A DNA stretch of 53,022 nucleotides from UBA60 sp964587885 (GTDB lineage: Archaea > Thermoplasmatota > Poseidoniia > Poseidoniales > Poseidoniaceae), in the NCBI GenBank assembly GCA_964587885.1, contig CAZPME010000015.1, forward strand, positions 1 to 53,022, read 5' to 3'. Below, piece after piece: positions 41,873 through 51,260 of this stretch (the stretch's first letter is position 1; each line of letters starts with the position of its first letter). A model generated the notes under the pieces. The model was not told the origin of the DNA, ran no database searches, and worked only from the letters and a program-made list of their open reading frames with translations. The position numbers and the translations under genes are program-made.

Positions 41873-44411
41873 CTGACAAAGGTTTTTCCACACTATCTAT
41901 TCTTCGCACCCCCAGTTTTTTTATCCCCCAAAGAATACCAAGGGTGCTTGCCAAGAAAAGGCAGAGGACAAGATCCCATGAAATCTTGAACACTAATCTT
42001 GGTAGTTGTGGAGATATCGATAATTGCAATGCTAATGTACTTGCTCGAGCGATTAACAATAGTGCCATTAGGTGCATTGGCCAATCCGATTTACGGAATA
42101 AATGCATCCATGTAAAAACCATCACAACTATAGGGCCACCGCCCATAAACGCCACCCATTCGTTACTTGGAGAAAACCGGTCACCGATATACCCGCCGCG
42201 CAGGTAGATATTGCCAGGGTCGATATCTCGAGGATGGAATAATCCATCGATTTGTCCTAACGTAGCCCACCATGCATACCAAATTCCGAGTGGCAGAATA
42301 GCGACAAGGATTTGTCGGGAAAATTCTTTATTTTTGTTTTCACATGGAGTGAGAATGAATCTCCATTCTTTGTTAATGAGTGATTCCGTAGTGGCAAACA
42401 ATAGCATTGTCGTACCACCAGCCCATGCGCCCCAACTCATGGTTAACCAAGCGAAAGCGGCATAGTGGAATAATTCTGAGGACAATTTACCATTACGTGT
42501 TCTATAATATGCCGCTGCAGCAACGCTAAGCATTAGAATGCTTAGCAAAAACCAATCTAAGGTATTGTTACTTTGGCTCATGCAATATGGCAATGTGGCG
42601 AAAGCAATAGCGATGGCATAGTTCAGTTTGGAATTGGTAATATGTTGATTACGATAGGTGAAAATAAGAGTCGTAATAAATGCGAATATAGTGGCGGCGA
42701 TTACCGCGCTCGTGACTTCAGAAAACATCAATGTAGTCATATATCTAGGAATTGAAACTCCCCAAAACCGGTTGTCGCTGAAAAATATCGCCAAACCAAG
42801 TAATATCACAAATGGATACAATAGCATTCTACTGGTTTGTTTGGTCAGATCAATATTACGAGAATATGTTTCTTTATTGAATACAAATACTAGGAACATA
42901 GCCATTATGAGAATTGAAAACCTAGTTTCAGGATATACGATGGTGAAAATCAATGAGGCGAATAGTGCATATGGTAGCCAAGTTTTTTCGACCCATTCAT
43001 CGTCATCCGAAGGATCTTGTTTCATGCGCCAATATGCTAGAGCAAATAGCGTTAGTGGGCCAAGGAGACCCGGGAAATAATACACATTTGACCATATTTC
43101 TCGATTAGATGATAGAATCGCCGAAAGCGCAAATAGTCCCGAAAAAGCCATTATTCCTTGATACGTTAAGGTGTTTGAAGTTTCTTTTTCGGTGAAAATT
43201 TGAAACGCGAAGAAACAGAATAAAAGGAATGCAAATCCTGCTAATATCAAATCGCTATTTCTTATTCCCATCTCATCACCAACGAGTTTATCCCATTCGA
43301 TTTCATTAGCATCTAATCCTTCAACATAGTAGTGGCCTTCGTCCTCCATCCATTGATTACGGGCTACAGCTGCCTGCCAATTCCACTGTTCTAAGGTGGA
43401 CCTTTTTTCTGCGCTAACATTCAAAGCATCAAATGGGATTTTCCCATGTATTGAGTGCGGTAAAGGTAGTGAAAATAGAACTGAAGGGATAGTCGCCAAA
43501 TCGCGTTGTTCAACATCTTCAACGATTACGCCTTCCGCAATATTAGGGCCCCACATGAACGCACCTACTTGGCGGATAATTTCGGCTGGTGAGCCGTGTT
43601 GACCCGAATCGGTCAAACCATGGTCTGCAGTAACCACAACAGTCCAATCATCTGGTACTTGAGCGAATATTTCACCCATTTTGTCATCGAGCCAAATTAA
43701 TTTGTCATTATATTCACTTGAATCTGTAACGGTATATCGGTGTCCGATACTATCGAGCCCAGCCAAATGGGCGACGATAATATTGGGGGCTTGAGAATAA
43801 CCTTTAGGTGGGGTTCCTTGAATCCAATTGTTTAGTGTAACGAATGATTCCTCATCACCTTCGTAATAATCTGCATGGCCATAGCGGTGCTTGGAGAACG
43901 GGATAAGTTCTCGATTTGGATAGAGGTCTGACCAAACATAATCGCCGAGGATACCAACTCGGTAGTCATACACTCCATCACCATCAGCGTCGTGAGTGCT
44001 GGCCAAATTGTATCCATCAGGTGTTCCAGGGTGAGTTGGATGAAAATTACGCAGGGCTTCATTAGGGCGAGTTGGCACTCCTGTAGCCATTTCTTTGACA
44101 CACATTGCCGTCATGGTAATTGGATTGGTTTGTACCATCAATAGCGTTCCATTTGCTACTTGAGAATTGAGATTAGGCATTAGTTCAGGATTTAGCATTT
44201 CGTCTATGCGCCCACCATCCAAGACAATCATCAGCAAACCTTCGCTAAGCGGCTCATCGGGAAATGGGCTCGCCTCCATACCTTCCTTGGGAGATGGAGA
44301 TTCAGAGGTGATGTATGTGCCAGTATGCATCAACGAAGGTAGTGAAAGTAGGAATAATGCTACCACAAGCCGAGTTAACTTGGCTTGGAATCTAATTTCC
44401 GAATTGGACAT
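41844..44411 (-). CDS. GPI-ethanolamine-phosphate-transferase-like membrane phosphotransferase (PIG-N/O type)
   Basis: An 855-residue protein. One membrane anchor near residue 20 leads into an outside alkaline-phosphatase-fold domain. MIVLDGGRIDEML supplies the first metal ligand, ITMTAMCVKEMATG the likely Thr nucleophile, HLAGLDSIGHR the next ligands and VVVTADHGLTDSGQHG the last. From about residue 390 come around twelve membrane segments, as in eukaryotic PIG-N/G/O. Those enzymes add ethanolamine phosphate to GPI anchors; an archaeal relative may modify lipid or glycolipid headgroups (inference). Residues near 404-414 (FQIFTEKETS) and the gene's 3' end are encoded by the two arms of a perfect 32-bp inverted repeat. 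Confidence 0.75.
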   Translation of the reverse strand: MSNSEIRFQAKLTRLVVALFLLSLPSLMHTGTYITSESPSPKEGMEASPFPDEPLSEGLLMIVLDGGRIDEMLNPELMPNLNSQVANGTLLMVQTNPITMTAMCVKEMATGVPTRPNEALRNFHPTHPGTPDGYNLASTHDADGDGVYDYRVGILGDYVWSDLYPNRELIPFSKHRYGHADYYEGDEESFVTLNNWIQGTPPKGYSQAPNIIVAHLAGLDSIGHRYTVTDSSEYNDKLIWLDDKMGEIFAQVPDDWTVVVTADHGLTDSGQHGSPAEIIRQVGAFMWGPNIAEGVIVEDVEQRDLATIPSVLFSLPLPHSIHGKIPFDALNVSAEKRSTLEQWNWQAAVARNQWMEDEGHYYVEGLDANEIEWDKLVGDEMGIRNSDLILAGFAFLLFCFFAFQIFTEKETSNTLTYQGIMAFSGLFALSAILSSNREIWSNVYYFPGLLGPLTLFALAYWRMKQDPSDDDEWVEKTWLPYALFASLIFTIVYPETRFSILIMAMFLVFVFNKETYSRNIDLTKQTSRMLLYPFVILLGLAIFFSDNRFWGVSIPRYMTTLMFSEVTSAVIAATIFAFITTLIFTYRNQHITNSKLNYAIAIAFATLPYCMSQSNNTLDWFLLSILMLSVAAAAYYRTRNGKLSSELFHYAAFAWLTMSWGAWAGGTTMLLFATTESLINKEWRFILTPCENKNKEFSRQILVAILPLGIWYAWWATLGQIDGLFHPRDIDPGNIYLRGGYIGDRFSPSNEWVAFMGGGPIVVMVFTWMHLFRKSDWPMHLMALLLIARASTLALQLSISPQLPRLVFKISWDLVLCLFLASTLGILWGIKKLGVRRIDSVEKPLSVEVSFSVKI
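43175..43206 (-). repeat. 32-bp inverted repeat, right arm
   Basis: Reverse complement of 41841-41872, lying inside the phosphotransferase gene, where the minus strand encodes FQIFTEKETS. The match stops sharply at both ends of the repeat. Confidence 0.9.
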
Positions 44412-44439
44412 ATAACAACTTGATGCCGCAGGCTCAATT

Positions 44440-44450
44440 CTTTATAGATT
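44440..44450 (-). promoter_or_regulatory. TATA box candidate for the phosphotransferase gene
   Basis: AATCTATAAAG on the minus strand, about 29-39 bases upstream of the ATG at 44411; predicts an almost leaderless transcript. The 292 bases from 44412 to 44703 hold no gene that I can support. Confidence 0.4.
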
Positions 44451-44703
44451 CACTATTGTCTCAAAGAGTATGTGTCGTTTCATCATGTTTTTTTTTACCC
44501 GAAGGTAGTTCGAAAACATTAGGATTTGATTTCCCCATTCATTGATTGCAATGAGTCTTAGTAAGGACGCCACCGGCAATACCAGTAACTGATCCGATAA
44601 TAGTAACCCACCAACTTCATTCGACGTATTGCCCTTATTGTACTGACAGGCGTATCGCACTGATGTCGTACTAACAAAGCGGAGAATTAGTAGGAACAAA
44701 TTC

Positions 44704-45894
44704 CTAGAGTTCCTTTTCTAGGCATTCAGCCAGGTAATGATATTCGTCTTCATGGTTGTATAATTGTGCGGATATTCTGATGTAACGCCCACGCGGTGAA
44801 CTCCAAGACCAAACCGGGATTTGAATTCCATATTTGTCTTGAAGTGTTTCATGCAAGGGATCTGGTTCGTGCAAGGGAATGCCGCCAGACAACTCTCCAG
44901 GGAGTGGGAGTGTAGCAATACTAGCAATCATTTCTTCGGGACATGGCGGTTCCATACCAAGCCGTTCACAGATTATTTTTCTTCCTTTGATTGCCAAATC
45001 TCGGTTGTGCTGCATTATCCCCGACCAGCCCCCTTCTACCATGTCGGCCATCCCTTCGATAACACTAGGAATGGAGCAGTGGGATGAGACATCTCGGGTA
45101 CCAGTCCAATCAAATTCGTGACGGAATCTAGTTATATCCCCCAGTGGGAAAGTCATTCCATGACTAATCGTTAGTGGATGAATGTCTCCTTGCATATCTT
45201 TTCTAACGTGGAGGAGTGCTGCTCCCTTTGGAGCACAGAGCCATTTGTGACAGTTGCTGGTCGTGTATGATGCGCCGATTTCAGTCAAATCTAATTCAAT
45301 CATCCCTATTCCATGTGCTGCATCAAGTAGAACTGAGATGCCTTTGGACTCTAGTAGCCTAACCAATTCTTTGAATGGCATAAGTAATCCTGTGGGGCTG
45401 GTAACCGTATCAATCATCGCCAAAACAGTGCGCGATGTGACCTTGCTCATAATCTCATCAATCACTTCTTGTGGGCTGTTGAGGGGGAAGGGGATATTGC
45501 AAACGACAACATTGACTCCCCATCTCTTGGCGACGAAATCTATCGTGTTCCTGCAGGCCTGATATGCGTGGTCAGGGACAAGAATCTCGTCCCCTTGGTT
45601 AAATTCTAATGAGCGTAAAATCGTGTTCACTCCGGTGGTTGCATTCTCAACTAGAGCGAGGTCGTCGGGATTACAGTTTAACATCTCAGCAAGTGATACT
45701 CTCGCTAATCGCAACGCTTCAGGAGCTATTCGCTCATAGAATCTTACCGGTTCATTTTCCAATATATCCTGCCATCGACGTTGCTCCTTTCTTGCAAATA
45801 TCGGGGTTGCGCCGAATGAACCATGATTAAGAAATACACAACTTGGGTCGAGTTCCCAATGTGATGAGAGTTGACTTTTGCTGGGAATCTGCAT
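44704..45894 (-). CDS. Class V aminotransferase (isopenicillin-N-epimerase-like)
   Basis: A 396-residue PLP enzyme. It has the N-terminal CVFLNHGSFGATPIFARKEQ that marks the isopenicillin-N-epimerase-like branch, the aspartate-containing SVLLDAAHGIGM and the PLP lysine in TTSNCHKWLCAPKG (near residue 218). The C-terminus IPVWSWSSPRGRYIRISAQL is typical. Related proteins include epimerases, cysteine desulfurases and kynureninase-like enzymes, and the substrate is unknown. No sulfur-cluster partner (SufBCD or IscU) is next to it. Its 5' end overlaps a possible longer start of the divergent gene at 45970. Confidence 0.85.
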   Translation of the reverse strand: MQIPSKSQLSSHWELDPSCVFLNHGSFGATPIFARKEQRRWQDILENEPVRFYERIAPEALRLARVSLAEMLNCNPDDLALVENATTGVNTILRSLEFNQGDEILVPDHAYQACRNTIDFVAKRWGVNVVVCNIPFPLNSPQEVIDEIMSKVTSRTVLAMIDTVTSPTGLLMPFKELVRLLESKGISVLLDAAHGIGMIELDLTEIGASYTTSNCHKWLCAPKGAALLHVRKDMQGDIHPLTISHGMTFPLGDITRFRHEFDWTGTRDVSSHCSIPSVIEGMADMVEGGWSGIMQHNRDLAIKGRKIICERLGMEPPCPEEMIASIATLPLPGELSGGIPLHEPDPLHETLQDKYGIQIPVWSWSSPRGRYIRISAQLYNHEDEYHYLAECLEKEL

Positions 45895-45969
45895 ACAGAT
45901 GCCACTCTACGTTCAATTATCAACTTGCTCATGCAAAACACTATTTTGCTCCCACAAAAAGCAAGTTGC

Positions 45970-46488
45970 ATGAATTTGGAGATAGCCGCGCAATATGCTG
46001 AAGTGTTTGGGCTACTAACAATAATTGGTGCGATATTTTTCAGTTGGTATCAGATTCATGTTATTAGGAATGATAGGAAGAGTGCGGCAGCATTCAAATT
46101 GACTGAAATATACCATTCGCCAACTTTCGCATATGGAATGCACGTCGTTTTCAATTCTCCGGAAAATTTGAGTGCAAAGGATTTTGAAGAATATCACGGT
46201 GAGAGTATGAAAGATGTTCTAACTTTGATGACTACTTGGGAAAGTATTGGTGCGATGATTTTTCGAGACGAATTAGATTGGGATTTGATGTATGATTATT
46301 TCGCTGGTGCCGTAGTTATTACCTTTCAAAAAACCAAGCGGATGATACAAGAATGGCGAGATGAAAACGACCGACAGAGTTACTTTGAATGGATGGAGTG
46401 GTTAGCAGATAAAGTAATCGACTTTGAAAGCGATACTCCGCCAACACCTGCTCATATATTGTACAAAGATTGGGCCCCTGAAATCTAA
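45970..46488 (+). CDS. Single-pass membrane protein, DUF4760-like
   Basis: A protein of about 172 residues. One N-terminal membrane segment (VFGLLTIIGAIFFSWYQI) is followed by a helical, acidic cytoplasmic part (FKLTEIYHSPTFAYGMHVVF, MTTWESIGAMIFRDELDWDL). The layout resembles DUF4760-type proteins, but the match is weak. Upstream in-frame ATGs at 45931 and 45871 exist, and the latter lies inside the divergent aminotransferase, so the start is uncertain. It is convergent with the giant surface-protein gene, four bases away. Confidence 0.6.
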   Translation: MNLEIAAQYAEVFGLLTIIGAIFFSWYQIHVIRNDRKSAAAFKLTEIYHSPTFAYGMHVVFNSPENLSAKDFEEYHGESMKDVLTLMTTWESIGAMIFRDELDWDLMYDYFAGAVVITFQKTKRMIQEWRDENDRQSYFEWMEWLADKVIDFESDTPPTPAHILYKDWAPEI

Positions 46489-46492
46489 ACAA

Positions 46493-49400
46493 TCACTGAT
46501 TGGCATCGTAATCATTCCACGATTCTCCAGATTCATCCCACCACTGATTTGTGCCATCAGGCAACTCTCGCCACAGGTAGCCATCAGCTTCGCGCCAAGT
46601 CGTGTAATCCTGTTCACTATCAACACCATCGTTGAAGGCCTCAAAGTTATTCACTTCTTCACCCTCAAAGCGGTCTTCCTTTTCGTCTTCCCAATCATCA
46701 TATTCATCATCATCCCCCAATCTCATCACGAGGAAGATTGCCGCTCCCATCAATAGGAATAATGCACTTCCACCGATGAATAGTGAATTCTGCGATGAAA
46801 AGAAACCACTTGCCGGCTCAGCCGGACCTACCGAAACTGGGAAGATGAAACTGTTATTCTCGTCTCTCTCAGAAAGAGTTCCGGTTGAATCGACAGTGAA
46901 GATGAGGTCGAAATCCCCTTCCCAATCCGGAGTCCAGGTTTGGGAAATGATGACAGATGTCTCTCCGTGTACAAACCTTATCGAAGTGTTAGCAACCTCT
47001 TGGTAGAGGAACTCCCCTTCATGGTCGACCAGCGTGCTTATACTCACCCAGAATATTTCTTCAGTTTGGTTACCGATATTGATAACGGTGAAATTAACCG
47101 TAGTTGCAATCCCCAAAGTCGGCATAGCAGGTGAAATGGTGAAGTCTGTGGCAATCAGGTCAGGGCGGGTCTCTACTGCGGGAATACTCAGTGGCCAACT
47201 AGCAGACGAGCCTTGTCCACTGATGTTGTTACCGGCTAGATCACTGAACTCCAACCAGCAATCAAGTGACTCCTCGGCTGAGATTGGCGGGATAGTAAGA
47301 TTGGCTAGATAACTAGAAACTTGGCCTGAGAGCAGTAAGGTGGCATTGGCTTGGAATTGCTCATCGGTGGTGGTGATACCACGGCTGATTTGACAGAATA
47401 CTCCTATGTCATCACCAGAGAGGCCCGCACCGTTCTCCTGAATATTTACCTTGAGAATGAATTCAGTGCTATTTGTGGCGATGAAATTGGGCTCAGAACC
47501 AACTAGAGTAGGTGGTTGGTCATCAACTTGAATGCGCAGAGGCGATGGTGATGGAACGACTTGACCAGGGCCAATGATGACGTTGAGATTGACTTGGTAA
47601 AGGCCACTGCCGAGTGCATCCATTGTAGCGCTGAAATAGCCATTATCATCGATACTAATGACCAGCGGTGAATCAAGTGGCACCTGCAGTGAGAGCACAT
47701 GCGAAAGTGAAGGGGGGGGCACATCAGCGGCAACATATAACACTCGGCCGCTGAATAACAAGCGTTGACCTTGGATGACATAACTGTCGTTGTGTAGGGG
47801 CGACATTAGTGGGTCATCAGCGCGAGTAATCGAGAATTCTGCCAGATGAATATCAGCGGCGAGATACCAACTTTTTCCGCACGCTAACACTGCTATTCCC
47901 GAAGAATCAGTAACCCGAAGGATGAACTGGCCCTGATCGAATGTGGGCGAATAAAAAGCACTGACTGAGAATGAGATATTCATGAAAATTTCTTGTCTAG
48001 AACCATTTAGGCCAAATGATTCAGACAGGCTGAACGATTCGACGATGATTTCAGGATTGTTTGTAAGTAGTTCCGATGCATTTTCTGCAGACCATACAAG
48101 TTCATCACCTTGACCGAAATCGACGATGATTTCCTCAAGGTCTTCTAGCCAGTTCTCATCATCAAGGGTCAAGTTCAGCCACACAGTATTTTCTGGCACC
48201 AGCGCCATACCTCCGGGCATCTCTAGAGTGGTATTGATCAAGGTGGTCGGTGAGGTAACCAGGGAGATATAGTGCAGTAAGTCTACATCTAAGCCGGGCT
48301 GACCTCCAGGAATAGAATTGCCCGCTAAGTCAGTACCTTCGACAAATAGCGAGACAAGTTGGCCGTGAACATTGTTGGTATCATCATAAGTTGTATGGAA
48401 GAAATCGCTCGTCCCTTGTCGTAATAACGGACTGGTGAAATACTCGCTACCTTGTGGGATTCCATCCCCATTCACATCACTGATTGCTTCGACCCACCAA
48501 CGTAGAGTCAGTGAACCTTCGTTTAGACCAATGGTATCAGCGATTGAAATATTGAACAATTGCTGTGGTTCAGGAATCACCCGCGCCCCGACCGGTGAAT
48601 GCACTTGTAGTCCGGCCGAGGTCGCATCGATACGGAAATCGCGCTCGGCAAATCCGGCCGGGGTTGCATCATAAATTCCCTGTATCACTGCGCCGACTGT
48701 GAAGCCGTCGTAGTGGTTCGCATTCGGTGCGGTGGCATTGATCGAAAAGACTCCGTTCTGCGCCACGCTGGCATTGCCGCTTAGATTCACCAATTCGACC
48801 GTTAAGTCACCCGGGCGTGGGTGGGTGCTAAGGTTGAGGAAATTCACCGTCCCGCTTATGCGCAATTGGTCGCCACCGGCAACCCATTCATCGGTGAATA
48901 CTTCCGGGCCACCATCACTGGGGGCGCTCTCATCCCACAAGTTGAACGAGGCGATTTCAACCCGTCTCTCGTGGTCGGTGGTGGTGCTTGAAGTCCGATC
49001 GGAATTGAGCGAATCGATGGTGCCGACCTGCGCCAACCACACCACCTCCTTTTCGACTGGCCATGCCCAATCGGCACTCAAGTCCCACTGCATCAGCGCG
49101 GTATCGCCATTCAATTCCTGCCAGTTCCCGCTCAGATTGGCGACCAGTCCACCGGGATTGTTCATCCACACACTACTGTTGGAGAGTGAATAGAATAGAA
49201 CTGGGCGGGTGGGTGAATTCTGTAATTGCGGTGTCAGAGCAACCCATGAGAGGTTGCCAAGTCCCTGGTAACAGGTGACCTCAAGTGAGACAGTGTAGGT
49301 TTGGCCATCTGGCACAATGGTCTCGATGGGAAGGCCGATGGCACCGATTGAGGGTGGACGGTTGCCGGTATTTATCTGCAAATTGGATAACTTGACCACT

Positions 49401-50917
49401 CCAGGACTTCCGCTGGTGACATTGATGATGATGCTGACATTACCGGTCACATCGGCAGTCAGGTTGGCCAGGTGCTGGTTAATTTCATTGGCTAGGTCAC
49501 CGTTTGGTGTGATGTCGACGGTTGGATTCCAATCATAACTAACGTTGAGATTACTCATTACCAATGTTGCATTGCCGGTGATATTGAGAGGTATGTCGAC
49601 GAAGTCATTACCCCATGCATCGGTGAAGGACGGAGTTGCATTAACCAAGTAGGAATTGATGACTCCAGAGAGGTCAGGACTGATTGTCCCACTGCTGAGA
49701 TTACCCGAATGATTCCATTCCATACTACCATCATTGCCGAGGTCGAATGCGGCGGTGATGTCGTCACTGCCTTCAAAGGTCACTACTAGGCGAGGGCCGT
49801 GGGTGGAATTCTTTCTCCCCATGATAGAAAGAACCGATCCGTCTGGCTTGTTGGTATTCTCATCACCGGTCATCAATAGACCGTTATTGGTGGTAGTACC
49901 ATTGACCCATGCCTGCACCAAAGAAGTGAGATTCTGTGTATGGAAATTTAGCCAATTCTGTTCAAGATTAGCTGGGCTGTTGGTTATCGCAGCGACTGAA
50001 CTACCACGGTCAGTCGTTCCTCCGGCACCAGCAGTCGCCCACGCATAATCACTGCCAGTGAGGTTATCGATGGCGTTATTCCAAGTCACCCCTGGCCCAT
50101 TCTGCACCAGGATATTATTCTCTTGACCCTCTTCCCAGTCCTTGAGCAAGGGATACAAGGTGTAGGTATGGTTTGCAGTCACAGTCTGGCCACTAGTGGC
50201 ATGGTTGACCCCATTCTCGACCCAGAACGACAGATTCGCATCGAGTACAGTTACCGCCGGTAATTGCGACATATTGAACCAGTAGACGCCGCGGTAAATG
50301 TGCCAATTTGCCCACACGCTCTTACCGACCAAGGTAAGGTTGGAATCCCCGTAATTGCAATCCTTATGGGTCGCATTGCCCCAGGTGGGATTGGGCTTGT
50401 GCAGGTAGGCATCACGTACGTCATTACCCGAAAGGGTGATTTGGCTCAAGGTTGAGAAATTGACGGTCGCTGAGTTGACGAAGGCATCTGCTGGAAGGCG
50501 AATTGAATAGGCTGTGTTTGTACCATTTGAGAGGTTGACGCCAATCTGTCCCCAGCCGTTGGAAAATTCGTCCAGTTGTCCATAGGTACCGTTTCCCGGG
50601 CCGCCCCATCCCCACTCACGATCACCATCATCGCCGATATCAACACCGATGGTGAATGGGCTTTCGCCATTGGCATTAGGTAAGCCGCGCACATCAAAGG
50701 AGGCCGAACTCACAACCGCATTCTGGCCGATGGTGATATTGGTGGTCGAATCATAGCCTGCGGCGGCAAAGGAGACGTTGACGGTTGCGGGAAACCCGGT
50801 GTTGCCGAAATGGCTTACCTGTGCTGCACTTACAGAATGAACTTGCAGTGCTGGGAAGATGATTCCCGAGGAGAGAAAAACAATCGTTAGTAAGACTGCA
50901 CGTACCCTCATGGTCAT
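46493..50917 (-). CDS. Giant cell-surface protein with DNRLRE-like and CARDB domains and a C-terminal membrane anchor
   Basis: A 1474-residue protein. The signal peptide (VRAVLLTIVFLSSGIIFPAL) is followed by a beta-sandwich region. At about 150-390 is a DNRLRE-like domain (YRGVYWFNMSQLPAVTVLDA, HTQNLTSLVQAWVNGTTTNN, SIMGRKNSTHGPRLVVTF), which in other proteins binds carbohydrate. Many Ig-like beta domains with NxS/T sites follow. A CARDB-like domain lies near 1249-1340 (PDLIATDFTISPAMPTLGIA). One membrane segment near 1380 and an acidic tail with WREADGYLWRELPDGTNQWW and DESGESWNDYD close the chain. The ATG at 50917, with GGTGGGGT before it, was preferred to a TTG at 50920. Likely an adhesin or cell-envelope protein. 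Confidence 0.8.
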   Translation of the reverse strand: MTMRVRAVLLTIVFLSSGIIFPALQVHSVSAAQVSHFGNTGFPATVNVSFAAAGYDSTTNITIGQNAVVSSASFDVRGLPNANGESPFTIGVDIGDDGDREWGWGGPGNGTYGQLDEFSNGWGQIGVNLSNGTNTAYSIRLPADAFVNSATVNFSTLSQITLSGNDVRDAYLHKPNPTWGNATHKDCNYGDSNLTLVGKSVWANWHIYRGVYWFNMSQLPAVTVLDANLSFWVENGVNHATSGQTVTANHTYTLYPLLKDWEEGQENNILVQNGPGVTWNNAIDNLTGSDYAWATAGAGGTTDRGSSVAAITNSPANLEQNWLNFHTQNLTSLVQAWVNGTTTNNGLLMTGDENTNKPDGSVLSIMGRKNSTHGPRLVVTFEGSDDITAAFDLGNDGSMEWNHSGNLSSGTISPDLSGVINSYLVNATPSFTDAWGNDFVDIPLNITGNATLVMSNLNVSYDWNPTVDITPNGDLANEINQHLANLTADVTGNVSIIINVTSGSPGVVKLSNLQINTGNRPPSIGAIGLPIETIVPDGQTYTVSLEVTCYQGLGNLSWVALTPQLQNSPTRPVLFYSLSNSSVWMNNPGGLVANLSGNWQELNGDTALMQWDLSADWAWPVEKEVVWLAQVGTIDSLNSDRTSSTTTDHERRVEIASFNLWDESAPSDGGPEVFTDEWVAGGDQLRISGTVNFLNLSTHPRPGDLTVELVNLSGNASVAQNGVFSINATAPNANHYDGFTVGAVIQGIYDATPAGFAERDFRIDATSAGLQVHSPVGARVIPEPQQLFNISIADTIGLNEGSLTLRWWVEAISDVNGDGIPQGSEYFTSPLLRQGTSDFFHTTYDDTNNVHGQLVSLFVEGTDLAGNSIPGGQPGLDVDLLHYISLVTSPTTLINTTLEMPGGMALVPENTVWLNLTLDDENWLEDLEEIIVDFGQGDELVWSAENASELLTNNPEIIVESFSLSESFGLNGSRQEIFMNISFSVSAFYSPTFDQGQFILRVTDSSGIAVLACGKSWYLAADIHLAEFSITRADDPLMSPLHNDSYVIQGQRLLFSGRVLYVAADVPPPSLSHVLSLQVPLDSPLVISIDDNGYFSATMDALGSGLYQVNLNVIIGPGQVVPSPSPLRIQVDDQPPTLVGSEPNFIATNSTEFILKVNIQENGAGLSGDDIGVFCQISRGITTTDEQFQANATLLLSGQVSSYLANLTIPPISAEESLDCWLEFSDLAGNNISGQGSSASWPLSIPAVETRPDLIATDFTISPAMPTLGIATTVNFTVINIGNQTEEIFWVSISTLVDHEGEFLYQEVANTSIRFVHGETSVIISQTWTPDWEGDFDLIFTVDSTGTLSERDENNSFIFPVSVGPAEPASGFFSSQNSLFIGGSALFLLMGAAIFLVMRLGDDDEYDDWEDEKEDRFEGEEVNNFEAFNDGVDSEQDYTTWREADGYLWRELPDGTNQWWDESGESWNDYDANQ

Positions 50918-50920
50918 CAA

Positions 50921-50928
50921 ACCCCACC
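50921..50928 (-). promoter_or_regulatory. Ribosome-binding site that sets the surface-protein start
   Basis: GGTGGGGT on the minus strand ends four bases before the ATG at 50917. It supports this ATG over the neighbouring TTG (50920) and ATG (50911). Confidence 0.5.
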
Positions 50929-50998
50929 GCTGTGAAAAAGAAGTTTCGGTCTCTTATCATCGGATTAATTATTCGCTTTACGATTGCCAATGATAATG

Positions 50999-51174
50999 AT
51001 GATGGAGCGTGGTTTGCACACATTGCGAATCCACGCCAACCTCTGCGCGCAGGAGCAGAGAATGATTCTCAAGGGATTCCTGCTCGGCCTCAAGGCTGCA
51101 GCTAAACTGAAGTGAACGCTTGTGGATTCGAACTAGTGGGTAGCCTATCGAAGGACGCACTGAAAGCCCTTTGA
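50999..51174 (+). pseudogene. Frameshifted or internally deleted copy of a repeated gene family (copy 2)
   Basis: Two adjacent ATGs (50999, 51002) open a 38-codon frame containing HANLCAQEQRMILKGFLLGL and ending KAAAKLK at TGA 51113-51115. In another frame just downstream, 51136-51174 encodes VGSLSKDALKAL and a stop, the C-terminal motif also seen at 10-66 and 51828-51869. The pair therefore looks like the start and end of one gene with a frameshift or deletion between them. The first part is 86 percent identical over 50 bases to 52973-53022, with most differences in third codon positions. No known family was recognised. Confidence 0.5.
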
Positions 51175-51260
51175 TTTGGTTTGGATTCTCGTGGATTAAC
51201 CGAATATGTTAGCAGTATGTATTAAGTCCATATTCCTTTCCTTTACAACTGGTTAAATTG

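Noticed and set aside
41797..42207. A plus-strand frame containing FQIFTEKETS
   Set aside because: It arises from the left arm of the 32-bp inverted repeat and then reads antisense to the phosphotransferase gene; it is evidence for the repeat, not a gene in its present orientation.
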